NCBI GenBank assembly: GCA_017428925.1
Contig: JAFRPY010000010.1
Span: 84,939-148,938, forward strand
Length of the DNA stretch: 64,000 bases
Direction of reading: 5' to 3'
Origin: Prevotella sp.
GTDB taxonomy: Bacteria > Bacteroidota > Bacteroidia > Bacteroidales > Bacteroidaceae
Shown: positions 18,130-26,919 of the stretch, in pieces
Position numbering within the stretch: the first letter of the stretch is position 1
How the letters are laid out: every line of letters starts with the position of its first letter
Position numbers and translations under genes: made by a program
The notes under the pieces: model-generated
What the model was told of the DNA's origin: nothing
The model's database searches: none
Seen by the model: the letters and a program-made list of their open reading frames with translations, nothing else

Positions 18130-20908
18130 AAAAAAACAACCCCGACAGACCCTCCCCCTGCCCCTCCCTATAGGGCGGGGGGCGATTACATTTAAGAGTA
18201 GGAAGTATCTACTCCCCTCCATTCAGGGAGGGGCAGGGGGGAGGGTCTGCTGCTGGTGGGTCTGTGTGGTTATTCTTCTTCTCTTTTTCCCGTTGATGAC
18301 CGTGGGCCAGCAATGGCCGACAGTGAATCCCGAGGCCAAGCCCGGTGCCCGCTGGTGGTGGCTGGGCTCTGCCGTTGACAAGGAAAATCTGCAATGGAAT
18401 ATGCAGGAGTATGCCCGTCATGGCATCGGTGCCTTGGAGATTACCCCTCTTTACGGCGTGCAGGGGAACGACCGGAACAATATTCCCTATCTGTCTGATA
18501 AATGGATGGAAATGCTGCGCTATACTGAGGAACTGGGCCGCCAGAACGGTATCGAGATAGACATGGCCACGGGCACGGGATGGCCTTTTGGCGGTCCGTG
18601 GGTGCCGTTGGAGGAGAGTGCCTGCCGGGCGGTGTTCGTGGAACAGTCCTTCATTGGTGATAAGGTGGCGAATATGGACCTGCGGCCTACTGAGGAGAAA
18701 GACCGCAAGAATGCCGTGCTCCATAAGGCGATGCTTTTCGGACATGACAGTTCTGTCGTTGATGTCACGGATTGCATGACCGACGGCTTCCTGAACTGGA
18801 AAGCCTCGAAGGCAGACAGCAAACTCCTGGGCGGCAAGGACGACAGCAAGACCGTCGTGGTGCTCTATATCAAGTACGGCGTGATGAAGGTGAAGCGGGC
18901 GGCTCCCGGAGGAGAGGGACTGGTCATCGACCACTTTGACCGCAAGGCTGTGGCCAACTACCTGAAGCACATCGAGGAGGCCTTTGAGCGCACCCATACG
19001 CCTTATCCCCATACGTTCTTCAACGACAGTTACGAGGTGGCCGATGCCACTTGGACACCAACGCTCTTCGAGGAGTTCTACAAGCGGCGCGGCTATCGTC
19101 TGGAAGACCATCTGCTGGCTTTCACCCACGGAGATGTGAAACTCGTTTCTGACTACCGTGAGACACTTTCTGATCTGCTCTTGGAGAACTTCACCCGGCA
19201 ATGGACGGATTGGGCCCATAGCCACGGGGCCATCACCCGTAATCAGGCACATGGTTCTCCGGCAAACTTGATTGACTGCTATGCCGCGGTGGATATTCCG
19301 GAGATTGAAGGCTTTGGCCTTTCTGACTTCGGCATCAAGGGATTGCGCCAGGATCCGGGCAAGACCCGCAAGAACGATTCCGACTATTCCATGTTCAAGT
19401 ATGCTCCGTCGGCAGCCCATATCTGCGGTAAGCCCTATACGAGCAGCGAGACCTTCACATGGCTTACGGAGCATTTCCGCACCTCGCTCTCACAACTCAA
19501 GCCCGACCTTGACCTGATGTTCTGCGCCGGCGTGAACCACATGTTCTTCCACGGTACTTGTTATTCGCCGAAAGATGACCCGTGGCCGGGGTGGAAGTTC
19601 TATGCCTCGATAGACATGAGTCCCACGAACACTATCTGGCGCGATGCACCTGCATTTATGGAATATGTGGAGCGTTGCCAGAGTTTCCTTCAGTGGGGAC
19701 AGCCTGACAATGACTTCCTGGTCTTCCTACCCGTTCGGGATATGTGGAAGAAAAACCCCGACAAACTGCTGATGCAGTTCTCCATCCACGCGATGGGCAA
19801 ACTGGCTCCTGAATTTATCAAGACCATCCTCGACATCGACAAGGCTGGTTTCGATTGTGACTATATCTCCGAGCGTCTGCTGATGGGCTGCAAGGTGGTG
19901 AATGGTGGAATCGAGACAGCCGCCGGAACCCGCTACAAAGCCCTCATCATTCCCGGTAGCGGAGATATGCCCGAGCAGGTGAAGGCCCACATCGAAGCGA
20001 TGAAGGCTCAGGGTGCAAAGGCTATCTATGGTACGGATGTGAAAGAGATGAATGCTGCCGCCAAGCCTGAGACCATGAAGACGAAGTATGGGCTGAATGC
20101 TATCCGTCGCAAGAATCCCACGGGCTATCATTATTTCATTGCCAACCTGACGCCTCAGGATATTGAGACGGACGTTCCGTTGGGCGTTGACTTCAAGCGT
20201 GCTTGCTTCTTCAATCCTCTCAACGGTGATATCACGCCTGTTCCCATCGCTTTGGCCGACCATAAGATTCATCTCGCCCTGCGAAGCGGAGAGAGCATCA
20301 TCGTGCAGACCTTTGATGACGCCCCTCAGCAACAGTCTGCCGATTTACTGAAGGACCTGGTTTCCGTCTATCACCAAGCATCCACGGCCCATCCGCAGGA
20401 ATATCCGCTCAACGGCCCGTGGACACTCTCGTTCATCGAAGAGGCTCCGAAGGTGGGGCAGACCTTCACTCTCGATAAACTTCAGACGTGGGAGACATTG
20501 AGCGATGAGACCCGCGTCACGATGGGGACCGGTGTCTATGAGACCACCGTCAAACTGAAGAAGAAGGATCTGAAGGATGCCACGGATTGGAAGATTGACC
20601 TTGGCGACGTGCGTGAGAGTGCCCGTGTCTATATCAACGGGCAGTATATCGGTTGTGCATGGTCGGTACCCTTTGTGCTTGATTGCAAGAATACGCTGAA
20701 GGCAGGCCTGAACACCATCCGCATCGAGGTGACCAACCTGCCTGCCAACCGCATTGCCGACCTAGACCGCCGTGGCGTGAAATGGCGTAAGATGGAGGAA
20801 ATCAACGTGGTGGACATCAACTACAAAAAGACCTTATACGACACTTGGGAGCCCATGCCCAGCGGCCTGAACTCACAGGTGAAACTAATATCCACCATCA
20901 ATCGCTAA
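18122..20908 (+). CDS. Secreted GH106-like glycoside hydrolase (alpha-L-rhamnosidase type)
   Basis: 928 aa from the ATG at 18122, which overlaps the aldA stop. After an unusual Pro/Gly-rich N-terminus encoded by a palindromic repeat (residues about 9-42) comes a hydrophobic export segment (WVCVVILLLFFPLMTVG). The mature part starts with PEAKPGARWWWLGSAVDKEN, then IGALEITPLYGVQG, MATGTGWPFGGPW, and ends in a beta-sandwich with GVYETTVKLKKKD and RVYINGQYIGCAW, typical of GH106/GH2-like enzymes. Role: removal of terminal rhamnose from plant glycans, inferred. The only other nearby in-frame ATG (MTVGQQ) would remove the export signal, so the repeat is probably translated. Confidence 0.8.
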   Translation: MSRKKQPRQTLPLPLPIGRGAITFKSRKYLLPSIQGGAGGRVCCWWVCVVILLLFFPLMTVGQQWPTVNPEAKPGARWWWLGSAVDKENLQWNMQEYARHGIGALEITPLYGVQGNDRNNIPYLSDKWMEMLRYTEELGRQNGIEIDMATGTGWPFGGPWVPLEESACRAVFVEQSFIGDKVANMDLRPTEEKDRKNAVLHKAMLFGHDSSVVDVTDCMTDGFLNWKASKADSKLLGGKDDSKTVVVLYIKYGVMKVKRAAPGGEGLVIDHFDRKAVANYLKHIEEAFERTHTPYPHTFFNDSYEVADATWTPTLFEEFYKRRGYRLEDHLLAFTHGDVKLVSDYRETLSDLLLENFTRQWTDWAHSHGAITRNQAHGSPANLIDCYAAVDIPEIEGFGLSDFGIKGLRQDPGKTRKNDSDYSMFKYAPSAAHICGKPYTSSETFTWLTEHFRTSLSQLKPDLDLMFCAGVNHMFFHGTCYSPKDDPWPGWKFYASIDMSPTNTIWRDAPAFMEYVERCQSFLQWGQPDNDFLVFLPVRDMWKKNPDKLLMQFSIHAMGKLAPEFIKTILDIDKAGFDCDYISERLLMGCKVVNGGIETAAGTRYKALIIPGSGDMPEQVKAHIEAMKAQGAKAIYGTDVKEMNAAAKPETMKTKYGLNAIRRKNPTGYHYFIANLTPQDIETDVPLGVDFKRACFFNPLNGDITPVPIALADHKIHLALRSGESIIVQTFDDAPQQQSADLLKDLVSVYHQASTAHPQEYPLNGPWTLSFIEEAPKVGQTFTLDKLQTWETLSDETRVTMGTGVYETTVKLKKKDLKDATDWKIDLGDVRESARVYINGQYIGCAWSVPFVLDCKNTLKAGLNTIRIEVTNLPANRIADLDRRGVKWRKMEEINVVDINYKKTLYDTWEPMPSGLNSQVKLISTINR
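18147..18248. repeat. Nested palindromic element, two-armed copy at the start of the GH106-like gene
   Basis: Left arm AGACCCTCCCCCTGCCCCTC with inner CCCTATAGGG and right arm ending GGGGGGAGGGTCT form an outer inverted repeat around an A/T-rich centre. It lies inside the reading frame that supplies the export signal. Confidence 0.8.
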
Positions 20909-20998
20909 AACCCACCCCTGCCCCTCCCGAAGGGAGGGAAGTCTGGAAAGTAAGACGAAATAAGAGAACCCCTCCCTTGGGAGGGGCAGGGGTGGGTT
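20909..20998. repeat. Nested palindromic element, two-armed copy
   Basis: AACCCACCCCTGCCCCTCCC with inner CTCCCGAAGGGAG on the left, and CCCTCCCTTGGGAGG then GGGGCAGGGGTGGGTT on the right. It fills the gap between the GH106-like and MaoC-like genes. Confidence 0.85.
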
Positions 20999-21005
20999 GT
21001 TGGGT

Positions 21006-21470
21006 TTATTGAAAATAATACAAAAACGATGCAATACCCTCGAGGGCTGGCTTGCGCTGGCCCTCGATTTCTATCTTGAAGTCAATCTCAGCCTTGCAGA
21101 TGCCACGCAGGTTCTGGATGTTGTGGAGTTTGGTCACCAGTCGCACACGGCTGCCCGTGATGACAGGCTGTCCGAAGCGCATCTTGTCCATACCGTAGTT
21201 CACCAGCATCTTGATGTTGTTCACCTCGATAATCTGGTCCCACATATAGGGGAGCAAAGATAGTGTCAGATAGCCGTGGGCAATGGTGCTCTTGTACTGG
21301 CTTTCTTTCTGTGCACGCTCCACATCCACGTGAATCCACTGATGATCCAGCGTGGCATCGGCAAAGAGGTTGATACGTTCCTGATCTACCTGGAGCCAGT
21401 CAGAGGCTCCCAATTCCTCGCCCAAGTGGGCGGCAAACTCGTCGTACGAGTTAATCACTAATTTGTTCAT
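21006..21470 (-). CDS. MaoC-like hot-dog dehydratase
   Basis: 154 aa, a single hot-dog domain of the MaoC/(R)-specific enoyl-CoA hydratase family. Visible: LGASDWLQVDQERINLFADA, TLDHQWIHVD (hydratase motif region with Asp and His), IAHGYLTLSLLP and NYGMDKMRFGQPV. It probably hydrates an enoyl-thioester; the substrate is not evident. It starts 22 bp after the MFS transporter gene on the same strand, so both may share the promoter at 22725-22756. Confidence 0.88.
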   Translation of the reverse strand: MNKLVINSYDEFAAHLGEELGASDWLQVDQERINLFADATLDHQWIHVDVERAQKESQYKSTIAHGYLTLSLLPYMWDQIIEVNNIKMLVNYGMDKMRFGQPVITGSRVRLVTKLHNIQNLRGICKAEIDFKIEIEGQRKPALEGIASFLYYFQ

Positions 21471-21492
21471 GAGTTATTAAGTTTATGAGTTT

Positions 21493-22716
21493 TTAAGTTT
21501 CAAGAAGTCCCTCCCTTCGGGAGGGGGTAGGGGTGGGCATCCTCCGGCTCTCAAAGAACCCGCGGGTCTTTATGATAAAGAGCAATGTGCCTGATACCTG
21601 AACTGCCGCAACGAGCCAGAAGGCAGGCACGTACCCCAGATACTCTGAAGCCACACCGCCGATGAGCACACCAAGCCCCATGCCTACATCCCATGAGACA
21701 AGAATCGTGCTGTTGGCTGTTCCGCGCTGATTGTTTCTTGCCACACTGATAATCATGTTCTGGAAGGCAGGCCATATATGGCCGTTGCCCAGTCCGATGA
21801 GCAGGGCCGACGTGTAGTAACCGAAATCATTCGGACAGGCCACAAAGAGTGTATAGCCGAGTGCTGAGAGCACCACGCCTTCAGCCCCGTTCTGACTCAG
21901 TTTCCCTTCCCTGAGACCCTTGCTCCCTTGCAATCGGGAGGCAATCAGTCCTACGGAAAGCAGAGCGAAATAGACACCCGTTCCACCTGTGCGCCCCATC
22001 ACTTCCTTGCAATAGATGGCCAGATAATTGCTCAATACACCGAAGCAGAAGCCGAAGAACACCATGTTCACCGCCAGCAACCATCCGTTAATCAGGAAAA
22101 AGCGGTCGAGTGAGAGTTTGGGGACACTCTTTCGTTCCTTTCCTTCCCCATTCTTCCGTTCCTTGATGCTTGCATCCACGCAGAGCCCTATCCCTGCTAT
22201 CAGCAGTGCCAGCCAGAAGAGTAACTGGAAATTGTGCGTCTCGTGATAGAGCAGCAGCCCGACAGTGGGAGCGATGGCCATGGCCAGGTTGTTCGACAGG
22301 CCATAATAGCCTATCCCCTCATTGCGCCTTGAGGCAGGCAGCACGTCAATGGCCATGGTGGAATTGGCCACCGTCACACTGCCGAAAGGAGCACCGTGGA
22401 GTGTCCTGACGATGGTGAACAGCAACAGTGTGGAGGCCGCCAGATAACCGGCGAAGCAGATGAAAAACAGGAAGAAGCAAACCATCAGCACCTTCTTGCG
22501 GTTAAATGTATCTACCAGGTAGCCGCTGAAGGGACGCGAAAGCAATGCCGTCACCGTATAGCCCGAAAGCACAATGCCGATGACGTCCTTCGTGGCGTGA
22601 AACTGTTCACTCAGGTAGAGTGGCAACAGGGGCGTCAGCAGATAGAAGGCGAAAAACAGTGTGAAATTCGCTATCATCACCTTCCAATAGTTCGCATTCC
22701 ATAGTCGTTCTTTCAT
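21493..22716 (-). CDS. MFS efflux-type transporter
   Basis: 407 aa, twelve membrane segments. Major facilitator pattern: FHATKDVIGIVLSGYTVTAL, SRPFSGYLVDTFNRKKVLM (loop 2-3 motif A), RTLHGAPFGSVTVANSTMA and GLGNGHIWPAFQNMI. Most like drug/metabolite efflux permeases; substrate unknown. I chose the ATG at 22714-22716 (MKERLWNANY) rather than one 39 bp upstream because the promoter -7 box lies at 22725-22732. The last about 15 residues (MPTPTPSRREG...) are encoded by a palindromic repeat arm. Confidence 0.88.
   Translation of the reverse strand: MKERLWNANYWKVMIANFTLFFAFYLLTPLLPLYLSEQFHATKDVIGIVLSGYTVTALLSRPFSGYLVDTFNRKKVLMVCFFLFFICFAGYLAASTLLLFTIVRTLHGAPFGSVTVANSTMAIDVLPASRRNEGIGYYGLSNNLAMAIAPTVGLLLYHETHNFQLLFWLALLIAGIGLCVDASIKERKNGEGKERKSVPKLSLDRFFLINGWLLAVNMVFFGFCFGVLSNYLAIYCKEVMGRTGGTGVYFALLSVGLIASRLQGSKGLREGKLSQNGAEGVVLSALGYTLFVACPNDFGYYTSALLIGLGNGHIWPAFQNMIISVARNNQRGTANSTILVSWDVGMGLGVLIGGVASEYLGYVPAFWLVAAVQVSGTLLFIIKTRGFFESRRMPTPTPSRREGLLET
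21506..21539. repeat. Single palindromic arm encoding the MFS C-terminus
   Basis: Hairpin CCCTCCCTTCGGGAGGG followed by GGGGTGGGC. It encodes PTPTPSRREGLL at the end of the transporter. Confidence 0.8.
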
Positions 22717-22724
22717 TCTGAGTG

Positions 22725-22756
22725 CAAAGGTAGTGCAAACGAACGGAAAATGCAAA
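22725..22756 (-). promoter_or_regulatory. Promoter of the MFS-MaoC unit
   Basis: On the minus strand TTTG (22753-22756), 20 bp, TACCTTTG (22725-22732): a full consensus match. The start point would fall only a few bases before the ATG at 22716, so the mRNA may be almost leaderless. A GCAAATGATTTGC inverted repeat overlaps the -33 box. Confidence 0.65.
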
Positions 22757-22873
22757 TGATTTGCAGGTTTTCCTGAGTGCAGCCTGCTTTATCCAAAGGT
22801 ACGATTAAGCGAGCACAAATGCAAATTAAGTTGCTTTAAATAGGGATATAGCGCAAAAAATGCATTCATTTTC

Positions 22874-22904
22874 TTGCAAATCTCCAAACTATTCCCTATT
22901 TTTG
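22874..22904 (+). promoter_or_regulatory. Promoter upstream of the structured leader and secreted-protein pair
   Basis: TTG (22874-22876), 20 bp, TATTTTTG (22897-22904). It implies a leader of about 385 nt before the ATG at 23296. Confidence 0.5.
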
Positions 22905-23119
22905 CAAAATCAAACGTTTATTCAAACATTACAATAGTGTATAACTAAAAAAATTACGAAGAACCAGACAGTACAACATCATCAGGGAGTTTAAACCGCA
23001 GCCAAGGTGCCGCCCTCCCCAAAGGGAACCTAAGACAAAACAATTTTACTAACCCAACAGAATTGTGCGTCGTTCCCGTTCGTACTTTTCAGATACTTGA
23101 GCTTTCTGCTCTTGTTCTC

Positions 23120-23244
23120 GCCTTCTTGAATACCGCCAAATATTCGTCGCGAGGTAACAAGCTGCTCAGAAGGTTCACGCTGATTAGGCGTGAACTGTTC
23201 TTGCTTGTTTCGCGGCAGGTCACTTGGCGGTAACCGAAGAAGGC
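23120..23244 (+). ncRNA. Long nested hairpin in the leader of the secreted-protein pair
   Basis: Five nested complementary segments: GCCTTCTT (23120) with AAGAAGGC (23237); TACCGCCAA (23131) with TTGGCGGTA (23224); CGCGA (23148) with TCGCG (23210); AACAAGC (23156) with GCTTGTT (23203); GTTCACGC (23173) with GCGTGAAC (23188) around a 7-nt loop. The element is 125 nt with regular interruptions, as in a structured RNA. No convincing protein is encoded on either strand. The 579-bp gap 22717-23295 otherwise holds two divergent promoters. Could be a cis-regulatory leader, a small RNA or a palindromic mobile sequence. Confidence 0.55.
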
Positions 23245-23295
23245 AATAAGCATCGGATGGTTTCGCGCCTTTTCTTATTCTCAAAATTATAACCT

Positions 23296-23814
23296 ATGAA
23301 GAAAATGAAGACCTTACTTATGAAGACCCAATGTAATTTGGACAAAATGTTTCGACTGCCACTTTTTGCGTTGCTGTTTTCCTTTGTGCTGCCCACCGTG
23401 GCACAAGCCGACAATATGGTGCTTCAAGTGTGGCAGTCCGACGGCAAGGTGATGAACATCAGTCTGGACGAGCAGCCTGTGACCACCTATTCGGATGGAC
23501 AGCTCATCATCACGACTACCAAGACTACCGTTACTTTCCCGTTAGAGCAGGTAGTGAAGTACATCTATGCCGATGCTTCGGGCATCAGTTCTCCTAATGC
23601 TGTGGGTAGTAAGATGTCTGCCGATGGTGAGACCATAACTTTCACTGGTCTGAAGGCAAATACCCCTGTTTCTCTATACACGGTTGCCGGTCAGCTTGTC
23701 AACACCGTTACTGCTACTGGTCAATCCAAGACCGTGGTATCCGTCTCAAAGTTCCCCGTCGGGGTATATGTTGTAAAAGCCAACGATATGACCTTTAAAA
23801 TCACAAAGCGATGA
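23296..23814 (+). CDS. Small secreted protein with type IX secretion-like C-terminal domain
   Basis: 172 aa. Signal peptide near residues 18-38 (FALLFSFVLPTVAQA); the start could also be the ATG at 23305 or 23320. The middle is beta-rich with NMVLQVWQSDGKVMNISL and a repeat of the YSDGQLIITT kind. The C-terminus (ITFTGLKANTPVSLYTVAGQ, then KFPVGVYVVKANDMTFKI and final basic residues) matches the Por/type IX sorting domain layout, so export through the SprA-containing translocon is likely. Its stop overlaps the next gene's ATG by 4 bp. Function unknown. Confidence 0.8.
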   Translation: MKKMKTLLMKTQCNLDKMFRLPLFALLFSFVLPTVAQADNMVLQVWQSDGKVMNISLDEQPVTTYSDGQLIITTTKTTVTFPLEQVVKYIYADASGISSPNAVGSKMSADGETITFTGLKANTPVSLYTVAGQLVNTVTATGQSKTVVSVSKFPVGVYVVKANDMTFKITKR

Positions 23815-26417
23815 AAACACGAATATTATTTTTAGTAGCGTTGTTTTTTGCTGCTTTACCTTTGGCAGCAGGCGACTATCTGACAATACACTTCAAGGAT
23901 GGACATACAGAGCGGCATTTTATGCATCTTGTGGGGAATATTGGCGTGACTAAATATGATTTGGAAGGAAATCTGCATAGTGACTATCAGATGCAGCAAA
24001 TAGTAATGGCAGATACCACCTATTCCTATTATATTGCTGATATTGACCATATGGGATTCAAGAAGGTTGACGATGAGCAAGTTCAGAAAAATGTTGTGAC
24101 AGTAGCAACCTCCATTGAACCTATCTTCAACCAATGCACGACCATAGAAGATATGGAACAACATTTGGATGAGATTAAAAACATAGAGGGCGTAGAGAAT
24201 GTGTATTCTACTGGAACGGACATAGTCGTTCAAGTCAAAGACTGGTATAATATAGTCTATAATTTATTTTTAAGACAGGAAGTTCCTTTTGTTACGCAAA
24301 ACGCAAAAGAATTGGCAAGCAGACTGAAGAAGAAATCGAACACTGTCAATTCTGCAAGCACCACAAAACCGAAAGTCGCCATTGTCTTTCAGATGGTTGA
24401 CGATCTGAGCAGAGAGTGGCAATTATACTTGTTGGTTGATTTGAAAGAGAATTTTGAGCGGAAAGGATTCGACGTAACTCTCATTGCCGACGAAGAGAAA
24501 GGTGATGAAAAACTCGACGCAGACTTTTATTTGACACGAATGTTCGACTATGACATGGTATTGTTATTCACTCATGGCTTAAGCCTAGGCGGTAAACATG
24601 CATTATATACGGGAGAAAGTGCAAATGCTTTCGGAGGAACTTTCTTAACTGTTGAGAATAGGGCAAGACAAGACTTAGATGAATATGGTATTGCAGGATG
24701 TCATGTTGGAACAGAAAGACTCAGTGACGGCACATATAAAGAGAAATTAAAATACTATTGGTATGTGTCCGAGGATTTGATAAAGAAAAGCTCGGCGAAG
24801 TTTAATGGCCAGGGTATGCATGTTGTCTTCATTGGTGCGTGTGAACAACTAAAAGGAGACGAGAAAAGTATAACCTTTGCCGATGGACAGACAGAGTCAT
24901 ATAACGATAGTTTTGCCCAGGTCTTATTCAACAAAGGAGCTGATTACGTAGCAGGCTATACCAGGAAGGCTCTAAGATCCTGCAACGCTGGCAATAATTT
25001 TTATCGCAACATGTTGAATGGCTTTTCCTTAGATGCTTCATTGGCTTATCTGCCTGGAATACAGAAAAAGGAGATAACCATAGTGTCTGATGAAAAAACC
25101 AAAGATGCGAGACTTTTAGGGCTATTTAATCCTAATGCCAACGTAGACGAGCTTAGGAAATTCTTCTTATTCGAAACCAAGACAGCACAAGTCTCTGACA
25201 AGGAACTTGAAGAGACTTACAAGTCAGGATATGCCGTCGTTTCTGGAACAGCGACAGCCGCATATCCGATAACTCAAGGAGAAGACTGCCCAATGGCATC
25301 TTCAGTATTGGTGACTCCCAAAGAGAAAGGAAACGAAGGGACACAGGTAAAACTGAGATGCGGCTTCAGGCATGGTATTGATCCTAATCTGGGCAAAGAT
25401 TCTCAAGAGGTGTATTCCGAAGATCCTGTTATCGAAGAGAAGACAACAGATAATGTGCACTTTTCGTGTAATCTTTCTCTGCCGCCCGAATGTGACACCT
25501 ACTACTATCAGGCATTCACCTATGACGGTATCAATCATAATTTAGGAAATATTTGCCGCATTAATGTGCCAAAAACACCTTCTTATGACCCTTTAGCCAT
25601 TTCTTCTACATCATTATCTATTTCCGTAGGAGAATCTGCTTCAGTGGACATCACAGCTGGCAGCGGAGAGTATGGCGTGACTAATCTTAACAGTTCTGTT
25701 GCCAAGGCCTCATTGCAAGGCACCATAATAACCATTAGTGCTGTGGCAGAAGGTGCCGCCCAAGTGGTTGTCACCGACATGCAGACAGGGCAGCATATCA
25801 TTATTAACATAACTGTCACATTAGCCGGTAGTCTCGTGGCCTACACCTCCTGTCCAGACGACCATCACCCACACCTGATAGACCTCGGACTGCCGAGCGG
25901 CACGAAGTGGGCATGCTGCAACGTGGGGGCACAGAAGCCTGAAGACTACGGCGACTTTTTTGCCTGGGGGGAGACCAGCACAAAGAGTTATTTTGCCTAT
26001 AGCAATTATACCCACTGTGACGGGGACTACACCACCTGCCACGACATCGGATCCGACATTGCCGGTACTAAGTACGACGCTGCAACGGCTAATTGGGGCA
26101 GTCAATGGATAATGCCCTCGCCGGAGCAACTCCTGGAACTTATGAATAGCTGTTCTCGCGAATGGACAACACAGAACGGCATTAACGGTAGGATGTTCAC
26201 CGGTCCGAATGGTGGTAAAATCTTCCTTCCCGCTGCAGGCTGCAACTGGGAAGAGTTGTTCGGAGTCGGCAGCTTCGGTGAATACTGGTCTTCTAAGCTC
26301 GGCAAGTCGTACACTTACAGCATAGCCCTCTCACTGGCTTTCTCAAGTGAAGATATTGGCCAAGATGAGCGCGATCTCGCCGATGGTCTGTCCGTCCGCC
26401 CCGTGAGCAAGAACTGA
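23811..26417 (+). CDS. Secreted caspase-fold (clan CD-like) protein with Ig-like and FISUMP domains
   Basis: 868 aa. Signal peptide MKTRILFLVALFFAALPLAA. Residues about 190-420 look like a caspase-fold peptidase: hydrophobic strand then H255-G in LLFTHGLSLGGKHAL, and hydrophobic strand then C344 in HVVFIGACEQLKGD, the His-Gly/Cys dyad layout of gingipain, clostripain and metacaspases. Residues about 600-680 form a bacterial Ig-like domain (AISSTSLSISVGES...). Residues about 690-868 match the FISUMP domain: HLIDLGLPSGTKWACCNVG, YGDFFAWGET, WIMPSPEQLLELM and a final GLSVRPV. Translationally coupled to the type IX-type protein upstream. Peptidase activity is inference from the dyad. Confidence 0.75.
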   Translation: MKTRILFLVALFFAALPLAAGDYLTIHFKDGHTERHFMHLVGNIGVTKYDLEGNLHSDYQMQQIVMADTTYSYYIADIDHMGFKKVDDEQVQKNVVTVATSIEPIFNQCTTIEDMEQHLDEIKNIEGVENVYSTGTDIVVQVKDWYNIVYNLFLRQEVPFVTQNAKELASRLKKKSNTVNSASTTKPKVAIVFQMVDDLSREWQLYLLVDLKENFERKGFDVTLIADEEKGDEKLDADFYLTRMFDYDMVLLFTHGLSLGGKHALYTGESANAFGGTFLTVENRARQDLDEYGIAGCHVGTERLSDGTYKEKLKYYWYVSEDLIKKSSAKFNGQGMHVVFIGACEQLKGDEKSITFADGQTESYNDSFAQVLFNKGADYVAGYTRKALRSCNAGNNFYRNMLNGFSLDASLAYLPGIQKKEITIVSDEKTKDARLLGLFNPNANVDELRKFFLFETKTAQVSDKELEETYKSGYAVVSGTATAAYPITQGEDCPMASSVLVTPKEKGNEGTQVKLRCGFRHGIDPNLGKDSQEVYSEDPVIEEKTTDNVHFSCNLSLPPECDTYYYQAFTYDGINHNLGNICRINVPKTPSYDPLAISSTSLSISVGESASVDITAGSGEYGVTNLNSSVAKASLQGTIITISAVAEGAAQVVVTDMQTGQHIIINITVTLAGSLVAYTSCPDDHHPHLIDLGLPSGTKWACCNVGAQKPEDYGDFFAWGETSTKSYFAYSNYTHCDGDYTTCHDIGSDIAGTKYDAATANWGSQWIMPSPEQLLELMNSCSREWTTQNGINGRMFTGPNGGKIFLPAAGCNWEELFGVGSFGEYWSSKLGKSYTYSIALSLAFSSEDIGQDERDLADGLSVRPVSKN

Positions 26418-26419
26418 AA

Positions 26420-26457
26420 AAGGAGCCCCCTCCAAACCTCCCCGAGGGGAGGCTTTT
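26420..26457. repeat. Single palindromic arm after the caspase-like gene
   Basis: CCTCCCCGAGGGGAGG hairpin with AGGAGCCCCC in front, starting 3 bp after the stop. Downstream, CATCCCCG (26476) and CGGGGATG (26501) form another stem. Rest of 26458-26576: nothing else recognised. Confidence 0.7.
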
Positions 26458-26576
26458 GAACTTCCATTACGATTTCATCCCCGGCTTCAGTTGTTGGAGT
26501 CGGGGATGGAATATGTTAGTAGTCATTTTATGCTTACAGGGGAACAGGACCTCTGTGATGTTCTGTGATAGTATCT

Positions 26577-26919
26577 TTAGTGCGTGATGAACTCAAGGAT
26601 GTTCTCTATGTATGTATCTATGTCAGATACTGCCTTACGGTTCACCAAAACGCTCATAGAAACATCCTTCAACTCAATCGTTCTGAAAAGATTATCAAGT
26701 CCGAGATTATGGACAAATGTGGCATAGACGCGATGGCGGCGGGTAGTGGCCGAAGAATTTTACGCCGCAAAGGCGATTGGCATATCGCTCGATATGCACT
26801 TCGTACCGATGGCCCGACTTCTCAGACTGAAAGGCATAAATGAGCGTGTCTTGCAGATATTTGTCTGCTCCTACCATACTGATGCCTACGAACTGAAAGG
26901 GGTAGAAGACCTGACTCAT
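26577..26919 (-). pseudogene. Frameshifted small protein, second gene of a two-gene cassette
   Basis: From the ATG at 26919 the frame reads MSQVFYPFQFVGISMVGADK..., RYEVHIERYANRLCGVKFFG, then ends at 26707. A different frame of the same strand carries on with clearly coding sequence: RRHRVYATFVHNLGLDNLF, TIELKDVSMSVLVNRKAV and DIDTYIENILEFITH, stopping at 26577. The simplest reading is one gene of about 114 codons broken by a one-base indel near 26745, or a sequencing error. The ATG overlaps the upstream gene by 4 bp. I do not recognise the family. Confidence 0.55.

Noticed and set aside
23030-23284. 84-codon minus-strand ORF in the leader
   Set aside because: Its codons follow the long inverted repeat and have no domain or signal; the region is better explained as structured RNA or a palindrome.
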